Source: Rhodopseudomonas palustris (GTDB lineage Bacteria > Pseudomonadota > Alphaproteobacteria > Rhizobiales > Xanthobacteraceae). Taken from it: 64,000 bases of DNA. Shown here piece by piece: positions 16,869-25,811 of this stretch. A model generated the notes under the pieces. That model was not told the origin of the DNA. It ran no database searches and saw only the letters and a program-made list of their open reading frames with translations. The position numbers and the translations under genes were made by a program. Location: the NCBI RefSeq assembly GCF_003031265.1, contig NZ_CP019966.1, positions 1,116,001-1,180,000 on the forward strand. The letters run 5' to 3'. The first letter of the stretch is position 1, and every line of letters starts with the position of its first letter.

Positions 16869-19355
16869 ATGGAACCGATGAGTTCCATCGCAATCGGAGC
16901 GTCCCAGGTCGACTCGTCACCGAAGATTGCGCTAGGTTTGGCGCAACAAGGCCCCAAGAGGCTGCAGGTGACCAACAAGCTGTCGGCGTCCGAGCAGGCG
17001 CTTATCGATCGGGAAAGGGAACTCGCGGAGGTTCAGCGCATCGCCAAGGTCGGCGGTGTGGTGGTGGATCTGACCGCCGGGTTCCGCAATCACCGCTCGC
17101 CGGAGTATCTGGCGATCCACGGCCTGCCGCCGGAGGCCGTCAACGAGACGCATGAAGATTGGGTGCGCCGACTGCACCCCGAGGATCGCGAACGCGCCGA
17201 GCGGCAGTTTCTCGATCTCGTCAACAGCACCTCCGAACGTTACTCGGCCGAGTATCGCATCATCCGTCCGAACGACGGCGAAGTACGCTGGATCGCGGCC
17301 GAGGGCCGGATCGAGCGCGATGCGTCGGGGCGTGCGGTGCGGATGGTCGGTGCGCATATCGACATCACCGATCGCGCCGTCGCCCGCGAGATGCTGCGCG
17401 AGAGTGAGCAGCGCTTCAAGCTGATCGCCGACAGCGCGCCGGTGCCGATCTGGGTGACCCGGCTCGACCGCACCCGCAGCTTCGCCAACCGCGCCTATTG
17501 CGACTTCATTGGACTGCCCTACGAGGAAGCGCTGGTGTTCGACTGGCGCAGCATCATCCATCCCGACGATGTCGCCGAAGTGGTCCGTAACAGCGTCGCC
17601 GGGGAAGCCTCGCTGCAGCCGTTCGTGCTCGAGGGCCGCTATCGCCGCGCCGACGGAAAATGGCGATGGATCAGGTCGGAGTCGCAGCCGCGCTGGGATC
17701 CGGCCGGCCGCCACATCGGATTCATCGGCGTCGCCCATGACATCACCAGCGCCAAGCAGGCGGAGATCGATCTGCGCAACGTCAACGATGTGCTGGAGCG
17801 ATTGATCGCGCAGCGCACCGCACAACTGCATTCCAGCGAGTCGCAACTCCGCGCGATCCTGGAGACCACCAACCAGTATCAGGGCCTGCTCGATCTGAAG
17901 GGGCGGCTACTCTACGTCAACGGTACCGCACTCGCGGGCATTCAGGCCGAACCGGCGCAGGTGCTGGGCGCGCTGTTCTGGAACACGCCGTGGTTCGACG
18001 CGACGCCCGACGCGCCGGTGGTGATTGAGCGTGCGTTCCGATCAGCGCGGGCGGGTGAGATCGCCAAGCTCGATCTGGAGCTGCAGCTCCCGGCCGGGCC
18101 GCGGCACATCGATTTCTCGCTGCGGCCGGTGTCGGATGAGCAAGGCGGCGTGATGGCTGTGCTGGCGGAGGGCATCGACTCCACCGAACGCCGGCGCAAC
18201 GAAGAGGCGCTGCGGCAGGCGCAGAAGATGGAGGCGGTCGGGCAGCTCACCGGCGGTGTCGCGCACGACTTCAACAACCTGCTCACCATCATTCGCTCCG
18301 CGGTGGACTTCCTGCGCCGGCGCGATCTGCCCGAGGAGCGCCGCCGGCGATATGTCGATGCGATCTCGGATACGGCCGATCGCGCCTCGAAGCTGACCGG
18401 GCAACTGCTGGCGTTCGCGCGGCGGCAGCCGCTGTCGCCTGTTGTGTTCGACGTCGCGGCGCAGATCCAGAGCATCGCCAACCTGATCCGCCCGCTGGTC
18501 GGCAGTCGCGTCGAGATCGACGTCGACACTGGCTTGGGCCCGAACTACGCGATCGCCGACGTCGGCCAGTTCGAGACTGCGCTGGTCAATCTTGCCGTCA
18601 ATGGCCGCGACGCGATGAATGGCGAGGGCCGACTGTCGATCGCGCTCCGCCGCGTCGACGAAATTCCGCCGGTGCGGTCGCAGCCGGCGCGGCCCGGCGA
18701 GTTCGTGGCGATCTCGGTCACCGACAGCGGCAGCGGCATTGCGCCGACCAATCTCGATGTGATCTTCGAACCGTTCTTTACGACCAAGGAAGTCGGTCGC
18801 GGCACCGGGCTCGGCCTCAGCCAGGCATTCGGTTTCGCCAAACAGTCCGGCGGCGAGATCAGCGTGCACAGCACGTTGGGCGAGGGCGCGACGTTCACCA
18901 TCTATCTGCCGCAGGCGCAGGCGCCGGAGCAGACCGCGGCGGCGACGCTGTCGCGCGCCGATCCGGCCGGCGGGCTCGGCCATCGCATCCTGGTGGTGGA
19001 GGACAATGTCGAGGTCGGGAAATTCTCGACCGAGCTGCTGCAGGATCTCGGCTACACCATCAAATGGGCGAAATCCGCCGACGAGGCGCTGGCGGCGCTA
19101 GCCGAGGACGAGTTCGCGTTCGACCTGGTGTTCTCGGACGTGATCATGCCCGGCAAGAACGGCGTCGAACTCGCCACCATCATCCGCGAGCGCTATCCCG
19201 GCCTGCCGGTGGTACTGACCAGCGGTTACAGCAGCGTGCTCGCTGAGAACGCGCACCAGGGCTTCGAGCTGGTGCAGAAGCCGTATTCGGTCGAGGCGAT
19301 CTCGCGCGTGCTGCGGCGGGCGATTTCCGAGCGCAGGGCGCGGCCGACCGGATGA
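16869..19355 (+). CDS. Multi-PAS hybrid histidine kinase with receiver domain
   Basis: This is an 828-residue soluble hybrid kinase. Three PAS regions (about residues 55-170, 180-300 and 320-440) precede an H-box with His466 in GGVAHDFNNLL, an ATPase domain with GTGLGLSQ, and a C-terminal receiver with Asp757. No transmembrane segment is present, so it senses a cytoplasmic signal that cannot be named from sequence. It begins eight bases after hupT but has no known role in hydrogenase control, and no partner regulator lies next to it. The ATG at 16878 is an alternative start. Confidence 0.85.
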   Translation: MEPMSSIAIGASQVDSSPKIALGLAQQGPKRLQVTNKLSASEQALIDRERELAEVQRIAKVGGVVVDLTAGFRNHRSPEYLAIHGLPPEAVNETHEDWVRRLHPEDRERAERQFLDLVNSTSERYSAEYRIIRPNDGEVRWIAAEGRIERDASGRAVRMVGAHIDITDRAVAREMLRESEQRFKLIADSAPVPIWVTRLDRTRSFANRAYCDFIGLPYEEALVFDWRSIIHPDDVAEVVRNSVAGEASLQPFVLEGRYRRADGKWRWIRSESQPRWDPAGRHIGFIGVAHDITSAKQAEIDLRNVNDVLERLIAQRTAQLHSSESQLRAILETTNQYQGLLDLKGRLLYVNGTALAGIQAEPAQVLGALFWNTPWFDATPDAPVVIERAFRSARAGEIAKLDLELQLPAGPRHIDFSLRPVSDEQGGVMAVLAEGIDSTERRRNEEALRQAQKMEAVGQLTGGVAHDFNNLLTIIRSAVDFLRRRDLPEERRRRYVDAISDTADRASKLTGQLLAFARRQPLSPVVFDVAAQIQSIANLIRPLVGSRVEIDVDTGLGPNYAIADVGQFETALVNLAVNGRDAMNGEGRLSIALRRVDEIPPVRSQPARPGEFVAISVTDSGSGIAPTNLDVIFEPFFTTKEVGRGTGLGLSQAFGFAKQSGGEISVHSTLGEGATFTIYLPQAQAPEQTAAATLSRADPAGGLGHRILVVEDNVEVGKFSTELLQDLGYTIKWAKSADEALAALAEDEFAFDLVFSDVIMPGKNGVELATIIRERYPGLPVVLTSGYSSVLAENAHQGFELVQKPYSVEAISRVLRRAISERRARPTG

Positions 19356-19359
19356 TACA

Positions 19360-19378
19360 AGTACGCGGTCGGCGTACT
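19360..19378. other. Short stem-loop between convergent genes
   Basis: AGTACGC and GCGTACT form a perfect seven-base stem around a five-base loop between the ends of the hybrid kinase and IclR genes, overlapping the IclR stop. There is no U-tract on either strand, so it is at best a weak bidirectional terminator. Confidence 0.3.
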
Positions 19379-20168
19379 ACATCATCAGCGGCCGGGCCTC
19401 TTCGGCCATCGCCTGCAGCAGCGGCAGGAAGCGGTCGATCATTTCGCCGGTGGTGATGCGGTCGACATGGGCGCCGATATTGGCGGCGGCGACGATCGTG
19501 CCGTCGTAGCGCCGGATCGGCACCGCGACCGAACGGAAGCCGGGCTCGGCTTCGCGATCGACCAGCGAGTATCCCTTGGTGCGATCGGCGATGATCGTTG
19601 CGATCACCGTCTGCTTGTCTGTGATGGTGTCTTCGGTCTGCTTGGTCAGCGTCATCGCGCCGATCGTCGCGGTCAGCTCGTTATTATCAAGCCGGCTGAG
19701 CAGAACGCGGCCGACCGAGGTGCAGAACAGCGGCAACCGATAGCCGAGATCGATCCCGGCCGAGAACACCCGCGCCGGGCTGGCCCGCGCCACGAACACC
19801 GCGTCGTCGCCATCGAGAATCGCCAGCGAACAAACTTCCTTGGCGCTGGCCGACACCCGATCCATCAGCGGCTGCAGCACCGCGCTGATTTGATTGGACG
19901 CCAGATACGCCGACGCGAGACCAAGCACGCGCGGCGTCAGCGCAAACAGCCGGTCGTCGCTGCTGACATAGCCGGAGGTCTGCAGCGTCAGCAGGATCCG
20001 CCGCGCGGTGGCGCGCGGCAGGCCGCACGCCTTGGCGACATCGCTCAGCGTCATCGGCCGCTTCTCGGCGCCGAACGCCTCGATCACCCGCAGGCCGCGC
20101 GACAGGCTTTCGATGAACTCGGCGCCCTCGCTTGGCACATCGTCGGCGGCTCGTTTCAGTTTGGGCAT
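19377..20168 (-). CDS. IclR-family transcriptional regulator
   Basis: This 263-residue IclR-family protein has an N-terminal winged helix (about 20-80, LSDVAKACGLPRATARRIL) and a C-terminal effector domain. The pattern (SLSRGLRVIEAF at the start, FCTSVGRVLLS in the effector domain) is that of the PcaR/PobR subgroup that senses aromatic acids. It is transcribed away from the Rieske oxygenase operon across a 359-base gap holding two matching inverted repeats, so it most likely regulates that operon. The start at 20168 gives the typical length; a longer in-frame ATG at 20264 would place the first operator inside the gene. Confidence 0.9.
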   Translation of the reverse strand: MPKLKRAADDVPSEGAEFIESLSRGLRVIEAFGAEKRPMTLSDVAKACGLPRATARRILLTLQTSGYVSSDDRLFALTPRVLGLASAYLASNQISAVLQPLMDRVSASAKEVCSLAILDGDDAVFVARASPARVFSAGIDLGYRLPLFCTSVGRVLLSRLDNNELTATIGAMTLTKQTEDTITDKQTVIATIIADRTKGYSLVDREAEPGFRSVAVPIRRYDGTIVAAANIGAHVDRITTGEMIDRFLPLLQAMAEEARPLMM

Positions 20169-20244
20169 GCGGGTACTTCGGTATGGGGTGAAGCGGGGGC
20201 GCTGATGGCAGGCGCCGCGACCTTTGAGCGCTGAGCTATACGAT

Positions 20245-20261
20245 TGTTCGCTCAACGAACA
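20245..20261. promoter_or_regulatory. Inverted repeat, candidate IclR operator 1
   Basis: TGTTCG and CGAACA form a perfect six-base inverted repeat with a five-base spacer. It lies 77 bases upstream of the IclR start and shares its half-site with the second site at 20371. The rest of the 20169-20527 gap shows no gene. Confidence 0.6.
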
Positions 20262-20370
20262 CAAGTTCGCCGGGGACTTAGGCGGCTGCCATCCTCGTAG
20301 GCACGGAACGCGGAGAATTTGTTCTTGCCTGAAATGCTCTTTAGAGGCAGTTTCATTCTAAACGAACGAA

Positions 20371-20386
20371 TGTTCGTCTATCGAAC
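20371..20386. promoter_or_regulatory. Inverted repeat, candidate IclR operator 2
   Basis: TGTTCG-N5-CGAAC repeats the half-site and spacer length of operator 1. A further overlapping CGAAC-N4-GTTCG lies at 20363-20376. The site is about 140 bases before the Rieske gene, in the position of an operator for that promoter. Confidence 0.6.
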
Positions 20387-20527
20387 GCTTTGTTGCGCAG
20401 GGCGGATGATGGTCAGGATCAATTCGAGCGGCTATGGCACCGGCCAGCTGCTGCGCTCGCTGACCCGCGATCGCTCCTGCGCTCACAACAAGCGGCCCGT
20501 CGAGGCTGCGCGAAGGAGGCCAACGCC

Positions 20528-21886
20528 ATGATGAGCCAGGAACAGAATGATCTGATCACCCGGGTCGGGCCGGGGACGCCGTGCGGCAAGCTGATGCGCG
20601 CCTATTGGCAGCCGGCGGCGCTGGTCGACGAGCTGGAGGGCGCGCGCCCGATCAAGCCGGTACGGTTGCTCGGCGAAGACTTCGTGTTGTTCAAGGACGA
20701 GACCGGCCGCTATGGCCTGATCGATCGCGATTGCCCGCATCGCGGCGCCGATCTCGCATTCGGACGGTTGGAGAACGGCGGCCTGCGCTGTGCCTTCCAC
20801 GGCTGGCTGTTCGATGTCGACGGCAATTGCATCGACACCCCCGCCGAGCCGGCCGGCTCGCCGCTGTGCAAGAACATCAAGCAGCGCGCGTTTCCGGTGG
20901 TCGCGAAGGGCGGCATTCTGTGGGCCTATCTCGGCGCGGGCGAGCCGCCGGCGTTTCCGGAGATCGATTGCTTCATCGCGCCCGACACCCACGTGTTCGC
21001 GTTCAAGGGGCTGATGGAATGCAACTGGCTGCAGGCGCTGGAGGTCGGCATCGATCCGGCGCACGCCTCGTTCCTGCATCGCTTCTTCGAGGATGAGGAC
21101 ACTTCGCAGGCCTACGGCAAGCAATTCCGCGGCGCATCTGCCGGCAGCGATCTGCCGATGACCAAAGTGCTGCGCGAATATGACCGGCCGATCATCAATG
21201 TCGAGCACACCGAATACGGCCTGCGGCTGATCGCGTTGCGTGAGATCGACGACGAACGCACCCACGTTCGCGTCACCAATCAGTTGTTTCCGCACGGCTT
21301 CGTCATCCCGATGAGCACAGAGATGACGATCACGCAATGGCACGTCCCGGTCGACGATACCAACTGCTACTGGTACGCGATTTTCACCAGCTATGCCGCG
21401 CCGGTCGACAAGGTGAAGATGCGCGACCAACGTCTCGAGCTGTACGAGCTGCCGGACTACAAGTCGCGCCGCAACAAGACCAACGATTACGGTTTCGATC
21501 CGCACGAACAGGCGACGTCGACCTACACCGGCATGGGTCTCGACATCAACGTGCACGACCAGTGGGCGGTGGAGTCGATGGGCGCGATTCAGGATCGTAC
21601 GCGCGAACATCTCGGGCAGTCCGACAAGGCGATCATTCAGTATCGCCGGCTGCTGCGGCAGGAGATCGAAAAGGCCGCCTCCGGCGCCAAGCCGCTATTG
21701 GCGCTCGACGAGGCCGCGGCCCGCGCGATCCAGGGACCGGCCACAATGGACGGCATCGGCCCGAGCCGCGGCTGGGAAACCTATTGGATGGAGGTCGACG
21801 TCAAGCGTCGCCGCGGCGCGCCGTGGGCCGCGCCGGTGCCGTCCGAGATCGCGGCGAAGGTGCCGCATCTGACGGCAGCGGAATGA
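20528..21886 (+). CDS. Rieske non-heme iron oxygenase (aromatic dioxygenase/demethylase alpha subunit)
   Basis: This 452-residue oxygenase has an N-terminal Rieske domain with ligands in CPHRGA and CAFHGW (about residues 70-95). Its catalytic domain has the mononuclear iron motif in DPAHASFLH near residue 180. It resembles single-component-type oxygenases such as vanillate and phenoxybenzoate oxygenases, which attack an aromatic ring or an ether substituent. No reductase or ferredoxin gene is adjacent, so electrons must come from elsewhere. AGGAGG precedes the ATG at 20528. It leads an operon with a glutamine-synthetase-like ligase and an ABC importer; the substrate is unknown. Confidence 0.88.
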   Translation: MMSQEQNDLITRVGPGTPCGKLMRAYWQPAALVDELEGARPIKPVRLLGEDFVLFKDETGRYGLIDRDCPHRGADLAFGRLENGGLRCAFHGWLFDVDGNCIDTPAEPAGSPLCKNIKQRAFPVVAKGGILWAYLGAGEPPAFPEIDCFIAPDTHVFAFKGLMECNWLQALEVGIDPAHASFLHRFFEDEDTSQAYGKQFRGASAGSDLPMTKVLREYDRPIINVEHTEYGLRLIALREIDDERTHVRVTNQLFPHGFVIPMSTEMTITQWHVPVDDTNCYWYAIFTSYAAPVDKVKMRDQRLELYELPDYKSRRNKTNDYGFDPHEQATSTYTGMGLDINVHDQWAVESMGAIQDRTREHLGQSDKAIIQYRRLLRQEIEKAASGAKPLLALDEAAARAIQGPATMDGIGPSRGWETYWMEVDVKRRRGAPWAAPVPSEIAAKVPHLTAAE

Positions 21887-21917
21887 GACGGCGCGGCAAC
21901 GGATCGAGGATCGAACG

Positions 21918-23348
21918 TTGAGTCTGGTTGAGAAGTACGGCCTCTGGTCCGACGAGCAGATCGAAGCAGCGGCGCGGGTACGGCGGATCGCCGAAGAGCA
22001 GGGGCTCGAGACCATCCGGTTCTCGTTCCCCGATCAGCACGGCATCCTGCGTGGCAAGACGTTGATCGCCGCCGAGGCGCTGAGCTGTCTCGACAGCGGC
22101 GCTTCGATCACCACCACGATGCTGTGCAAGGACACCTCGCACCGCACCGTGTTTCCGGTGTTCAAGGCCGGCGGCGGCTTCGGCATCAAGGAGATGGAAG
22201 GCGGCGCCGACGCCATCATGCTGCCTGATCCGACCACCTTCCGCGTCCTGCCCTGGGCGCCGAAGACCGGCTGGGTGCTGTGCGATCTGTATTTCGGCAA
22301 TGGTCAGCCGGTGCCGTTCGCAACGCGCGGCCTCTACCGGTCGGTGCTGAAGCAGCTCGCCGACCGCGGCTACGACTACATGGCCGGGCTCGAAGTCGAA
22401 TTCCACGTCTTCAAGCTCGAAGACGTAATGATGTCGCCGGAGCACGCCGGCCAGCCCGGCGAGCCACCGAGCGTCAGCCTGCTGTCGCACGGCTATCAGT
22501 ATCTCACCGAGCAGCGCTATGATCAGATCGAGCCGGTGCTCGACCTGATCCGTCATGACGTGATGGCGCTCGGCCTGCCGCTGCGCTCGATGGAAGTCGA
22601 GTTCGGGCCGAGCCAGTGTGAATTCACCTTCCAGCCCACCGTCGGGCTGATGCCCGCCGACCTGATGGTGCTGTTCCGCAGCGCGGTGAAGCAGATCTGC
22701 CGCCGGCATGGTTACCACGCCACCTTCATGTGCCGGCCGAAGATTCCCAACGTGGTGTCGTCGGGCTGGCACCTGCATCAGTCGCTGGTGTCGCGGACCG
22801 ACGGCAGCAACGCCTTCGTGTCGCAGACCGACGTGTTGTCCGATCTCGGCAGACACTATCTCGCCGGTCTGTTGCACCACGCCCGCGCCGCGACCGTGTT
22901 CACCACGCCCACGATCAACGGCTACAAGCGCTATCGCTCGTATTCGCTGGCGCCGGATCGCGCGATCTGGGGCCGCGACAATCGCGGCGTGATGATCCGC
23001 GTCCTCGGCGGTCCCGGCGACCGCGCCACCCGGATGGAGAACCGGGTCGGCGAGCCGGCGGCCAATCCGTATCTGTATATGGCCTCGCAAATCCTGTCCG
23101 GCCTCGACGGCGTCGACCGCAAGCTCGATCCGGGTCCTTCGGCGGACACGCCCTACGAGACCCAGGCGGACCTGCTGCCGAAGTCGCTGCGCGAGGCGAT
23201 CTTCGCGCTGCGCGACGATCCGTTCTTCCGCACCACGATGGGCGACGGGTTCATCGACTACTACACCTTCATCAAGAATGCCGAGATCGAGCGTTTCCAG
23301 GCGGAAGTCACCGAGTGGGAGCAGCGCGAATATTTCGAGATGTTCTAG
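21918..23348 (+). CDS. Glutamine-synthetase-like gamma-glutamyl ligase
   Basis: This 476-residue protein of the GlnA superfamily probably joins glutamate to an amine. The metal and nucleotide residues are kept (GLEVEFH, MEVEFG, GWHLHQ, the RDNRGVMIR segment and the ENRVGEPAANPY loop). It differs from housekeeping GlnA and sits behind a Rieske oxygenase, a pairing known from gamma-glutamylation of aromatic amines such as aniline (AtdA1 type). An amine substrate is therefore a reasonable inference. The start is TTG at 21918, preceded by GAGGA; no ATG fits the conserved N terminus. Confidence 0.82.
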   Translation: MSLVEKYGLWSDEQIEAAARVRRIAEEQGLETIRFSFPDQHGILRGKTLIAAEALSCLDSGASITTTMLCKDTSHRTVFPVFKAGGGFGIKEMEGGADAIMLPDPTTFRVLPWAPKTGWVLCDLYFGNGQPVPFATRGLYRSVLKQLADRGYDYMAGLEVEFHVFKLEDVMMSPEHAGQPGEPPSVSLLSHGYQYLTEQRYDQIEPVLDLIRHDVMALGLPLRSMEVEFGPSQCEFTFQPTVGLMPADLMVLFRSAVKQICRRHGYHATFMCRPKIPNVVSSGWHLHQSLVSRTDGSNAFVSQTDVLSDLGRHYLAGLLHHARAATVFTTPTINGYKRYRSYSLAPDRAIWGRDNRGVMIRVLGGPGDRATRMENRVGEPAANPYLYMASQILSGLDGVDRKLDPGPSADTPYETQADLLPKSLREAIFALRDDPFFRTTMGDGFIDYYTFIKNAEIERFQAEVTEWEQREYFEMF

Positions 23349-23394
23349 CGATCAGCGGCACCAATTTCGTCAGCCAGAGGAGAGGAAGCACAAC

Positions 23395-24567
23395 ATGAAG
23401 GGACTTCGATCGGTCTGCGCGGCCGCGGCCTTGTCGTTCGTCGCGGCAGGCGCCCACGCCGATACCATCAAGGTCGGCGTGATCGGCACCATGTCCGGGC
23501 CGTACGCGCTGTTCGGCCAGAACTTCAAGATGGGCATCGACGCCTGGGTCGCCGAGCACGGCAACAAGGTCGGCGGCCACACCGTCGAGTTCGTCTATCG
23601 TGACGAGGTCTCGCCCAATCCGGCGCAATCCAAGGCGCTGGCGCAGGAGCTGATCGTCAAGGAGAAGGTGCAGTACATCGCCGGCCTGTACTTCACGCCG
23701 AACGCGATGGCGGTGGCGCCGCTGCTGCAGGAAGCCAAGGTGCCGATGGTGGTGCTGAACGCGGCGACCTCCTCGATCACCGAAAAGAGCCCCTACATCG
23801 TCCGCACCTCGTTCACGATGTTCCAGAACACGGTGCCGGCCGCGAAGGTTGCCAAGCAGAAGGGCGCCAAGAAGGTCGCGATCGCCGTCAGCGATTACGG
23901 TCCGGGTATCGACGCCGAGACCGCGTTCAAGAAGACCTTCGAGGCTGAAGGCGGCAGCGTCGTCGAGGCGATCCGGATGCCGCTCGCCACCACCGACTTC
24001 GGTCCGATCATGCAGCGGATCAAGGATTCGGGCGCCGACATGATCTTCACCTTCCTGCCGGCCGGTCCGCCGACCCTCGGCTTCGTCAAAGCCTATATCG
24101 ATAACGGCCTGAAGGCGGGCGGCGTCAAGCTGATGTCGACCGGCGACGTGGTGACCGAGCCCGATCTGCCGAATATCGGCGATTCCGGCATCGGCATCCT
24201 CTCGACCTATCACTACGCGGTGTCGCACGACTCGCCCGAGAACAAGGCGTTCCTGGCCCAGCTCGAAAAGGGTGGCGCCAAGCTCAGCGACGTCACCATG
24301 ACCTCGGTTGCGGCCTATGACGGTGCCCGTCTGATCTACAAGATGATCGAGGCCACCGGCGGCAAGCAGGATCCCGAGAAGGCGGTCAAGGCTGTCGAAG
24401 GCATGAAGTGGACCAGCCCGCGCGGCCCGGTGTCGATCGATCCGACCACCCGCCACATCACCCAGAGCGTCTATCTGCGCGAAGTGGAAAAGAAGGACGG
24501 CAAGCTGATCAATAAGGAGATTGAGACCTTCAAGGATCAGCCGGACTGGGGACTTGTTAAGCAGTAA
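23395..24567 (+). CDS. ABC importer substrate-binding protein (LivK type)
   Basis: This 390-residue periplasmic binding protein of the branched-chain amino acid type has a signal peptide with cleavage near AHA-DTIKVG (residue 22). It has the type 1 fold sequence IKVGVIGTMSGPYALFGQ. It follows the ligase gene by 46 bases with a strong GAGGAGAGG site. The ABC-type binding proteins of this clade in Rhodopseudomonas bind many aromatic and amino acid ligands; the operon suggests an aromatic or amine substrate. Confidence 0.9.
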   Translation: MKGLRSVCAAAALSFVAAGAHADTIKVGVIGTMSGPYALFGQNFKMGIDAWVAEHGNKVGGHTVEFVYRDEVSPNPAQSKALAQELIVKEKVQYIAGLYFTPNAMAVAPLLQEAKVPMVVLNAATSSITEKSPYIVRTSFTMFQNTVPAAKVAKQKGAKKVAIAVSDYGPGIDAETAFKKTFEAEGGSVVEAIRMPLATTDFGPIMQRIKDSGADMIFTFLPAGPPTLGFVKAYIDNGLKAGGVKLMSTGDVVTEPDLPNIGDSGIGILSTYHYAVSHDSPENKAFLAQLEKGGAKLSDVTMTSVAAYDGARLIYKMIEATGGKQDPEKAVKAVEGMKWTSPRGPVSIDPTTRHITQSVYLREVEKKDGKLINKEIETFKDQPDWGLVKQ

Positions 24568-24578
24568 GCCGAAACTTT

Positions 24579-24620
24579 GAGCCCTTCGCGCCTTCGTTCG
24601 TGACTTGGCGCGGAGGGCTC
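24579..24620 (+). terminator. Stem-loop after the binding-protein gene
   Basis: GAGCCCTTCGCGCC pairs with GGCGCGGAGGGCTC (one mismatch) around a 14-base loop directly after the binding-protein stop. No U-run follows, so it may act as an attenuator or mRNA-stabilising hairpin that keeps binding-protein mRNA more abundant than the permease genes downstream. Confidence 0.5.
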
Positions 24621-24688
24621 CGGTCGACTAGATCGGTTCAGTTCGTCGTAGAATCAGGCTGGCTGTCGGGCTGGTTGCCGCGACCACC

Positions 24689-24795
24689 CCCTCATGGTGA
24701 GGAGGCGCGAAGCGCCGTCTCGAACCATGGGCCGCAAGGAACGCGTGGCCCCATCCTTCGAGACGCCCGGCTTCGCCGGGCTCCTCAGGATGAGG
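24689..24795 (+). repeat. Palindromic intergenic repeat, family B copy 1
   Basis: This element runs from CTCATGGTGAGGAG to GGCTCCTCAGGATGAGG with an internal inverted repeat around TCTCGAACCATG and CATCCTTCGAGACGCC. A second copy is at 54488-54627. It occupies the 376-base gap between the binding-protein and permease genes; the rest of that gap has no gene. Confidence 0.8.
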
Positions 24796-24943
24796 ACACA
24801 GTGCAATGTGGAATGGGCGATAGCGCCTCGATCAATCGGTGAGGCGCTCTTGCAAAGCGGCGTGAAGTCGAGTCGGGAGTGAGATTGGTGAAGGCTGGAT
24901 CGAATCGAACGGAATCGGCGGCGTCCGCGCGAGCGGCCCTGTG

Positions 24944-25810
24944 ATGAGGACGATTCTCGGAATCCTGCCGGACGCACTGGCCTACGGCATGGTGCTGTTC
25001 ACGATCTCGATCGGCCTGTCGATCATGATGGGCCTGATGCGGGTGGTCAATCTCGCACACGGCGCGTTCGCGATGATCGGCGGTTACCTCGCCTCGTTCG
25101 CGCTGACCTCGCTCGGCGTATCCTATCCGATCGCCATCCTGATCGCGGTGATCGGTGCAGTGATCATCTCGGTGCCGTTCGAATTTCTGCTGTACCGGCG
25201 GATCTATCGTCGCTCCGATGAACTGACCCAGATCCTGCTAACGATCGGCATCACCTTCTTCATCGTCGGCATCGCCAACTACATTTTCGGTCCGACCTCG
25301 AAGCCGATCCCGCTGCCGGAGATGCTGAAGGGACCGTTCGATCTTGGCTTTCGCATGATCCCGGCGCACCGGCTATTCGTGATCGGCTGCGGTGTCGTCA
25401 CCGCGGTAGCGTTGTGGCTGATGATCGAGAAAACCGAATTCGGCGTCAGGCTGCGCGCAGCCGTCGACAACGGCGATATGGCCGAGGCGCTTGGTATCCG
25501 CACCCAGATCGTCTATTCGGCGACCTTCGCGCTGGCCGTCGGCCTCGCGGCATTTGGCGGCGTGGTCGGCGCCGAGCTGCTGCCGGTCGAGCCGTTCTAC
25601 GCGCTGCGCTACATGGTGACCTTCCTGGTCGTGGTCTCGGTCGGCGGCGCCGGCTCGGTGACCGGTGCGATGGCGGCGTCGCTGCTGCTTGGCCTTGCCG
25701 ACACCACGGGCAAATATCTGGCGCCGGAGTTCGGCGAGTTCTTTTTCTATGTCGCGGTGATCGTGATCGTTTACGTGTTCCCGCACGGCCTGTTCGGAAA
25801 GGCGCACTAA
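24944..25810 (+). CDS. ABC importer permease, LivH type
   Basis: This 288-residue inner-membrane permease of the branched-chain amino acid type has about eight hydrophobic segments. It carries the family signature around MMGLMRVVNLAHGAFAMIGG near the N terminus and ALGIRT in the cytoplasmic coupling region. A GTG three bases upstream (24941) is an alternative start. It is followed after one base by the second permease. Confidence 0.92.
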   Translation: MRTILGILPDALAYGMVLFTISIGLSIMMGLMRVVNLAHGAFAMIGGYLASFALTSLGVSYPIAILIAVIGAVIISVPFEFLLYRRIYRRSDELTQILLTIGITFFIVGIANYIFGPTSKPIPLPEMLKGPFDLGFRMIPAHRLFVIGCGVVTAVALWLMIEKTEFGVRLRAAVDNGDMAEALGIRTQIVYSATFALAVGLAAFGGVVGAELLPVEPFYALRYMVTFLVVVSVGGAGSVTGAMAASLLLGLADTTGKYLAPEFGEFFFYVAVIVIVYVFPHGLFGKAH

Positions 25811-25811
25811 G

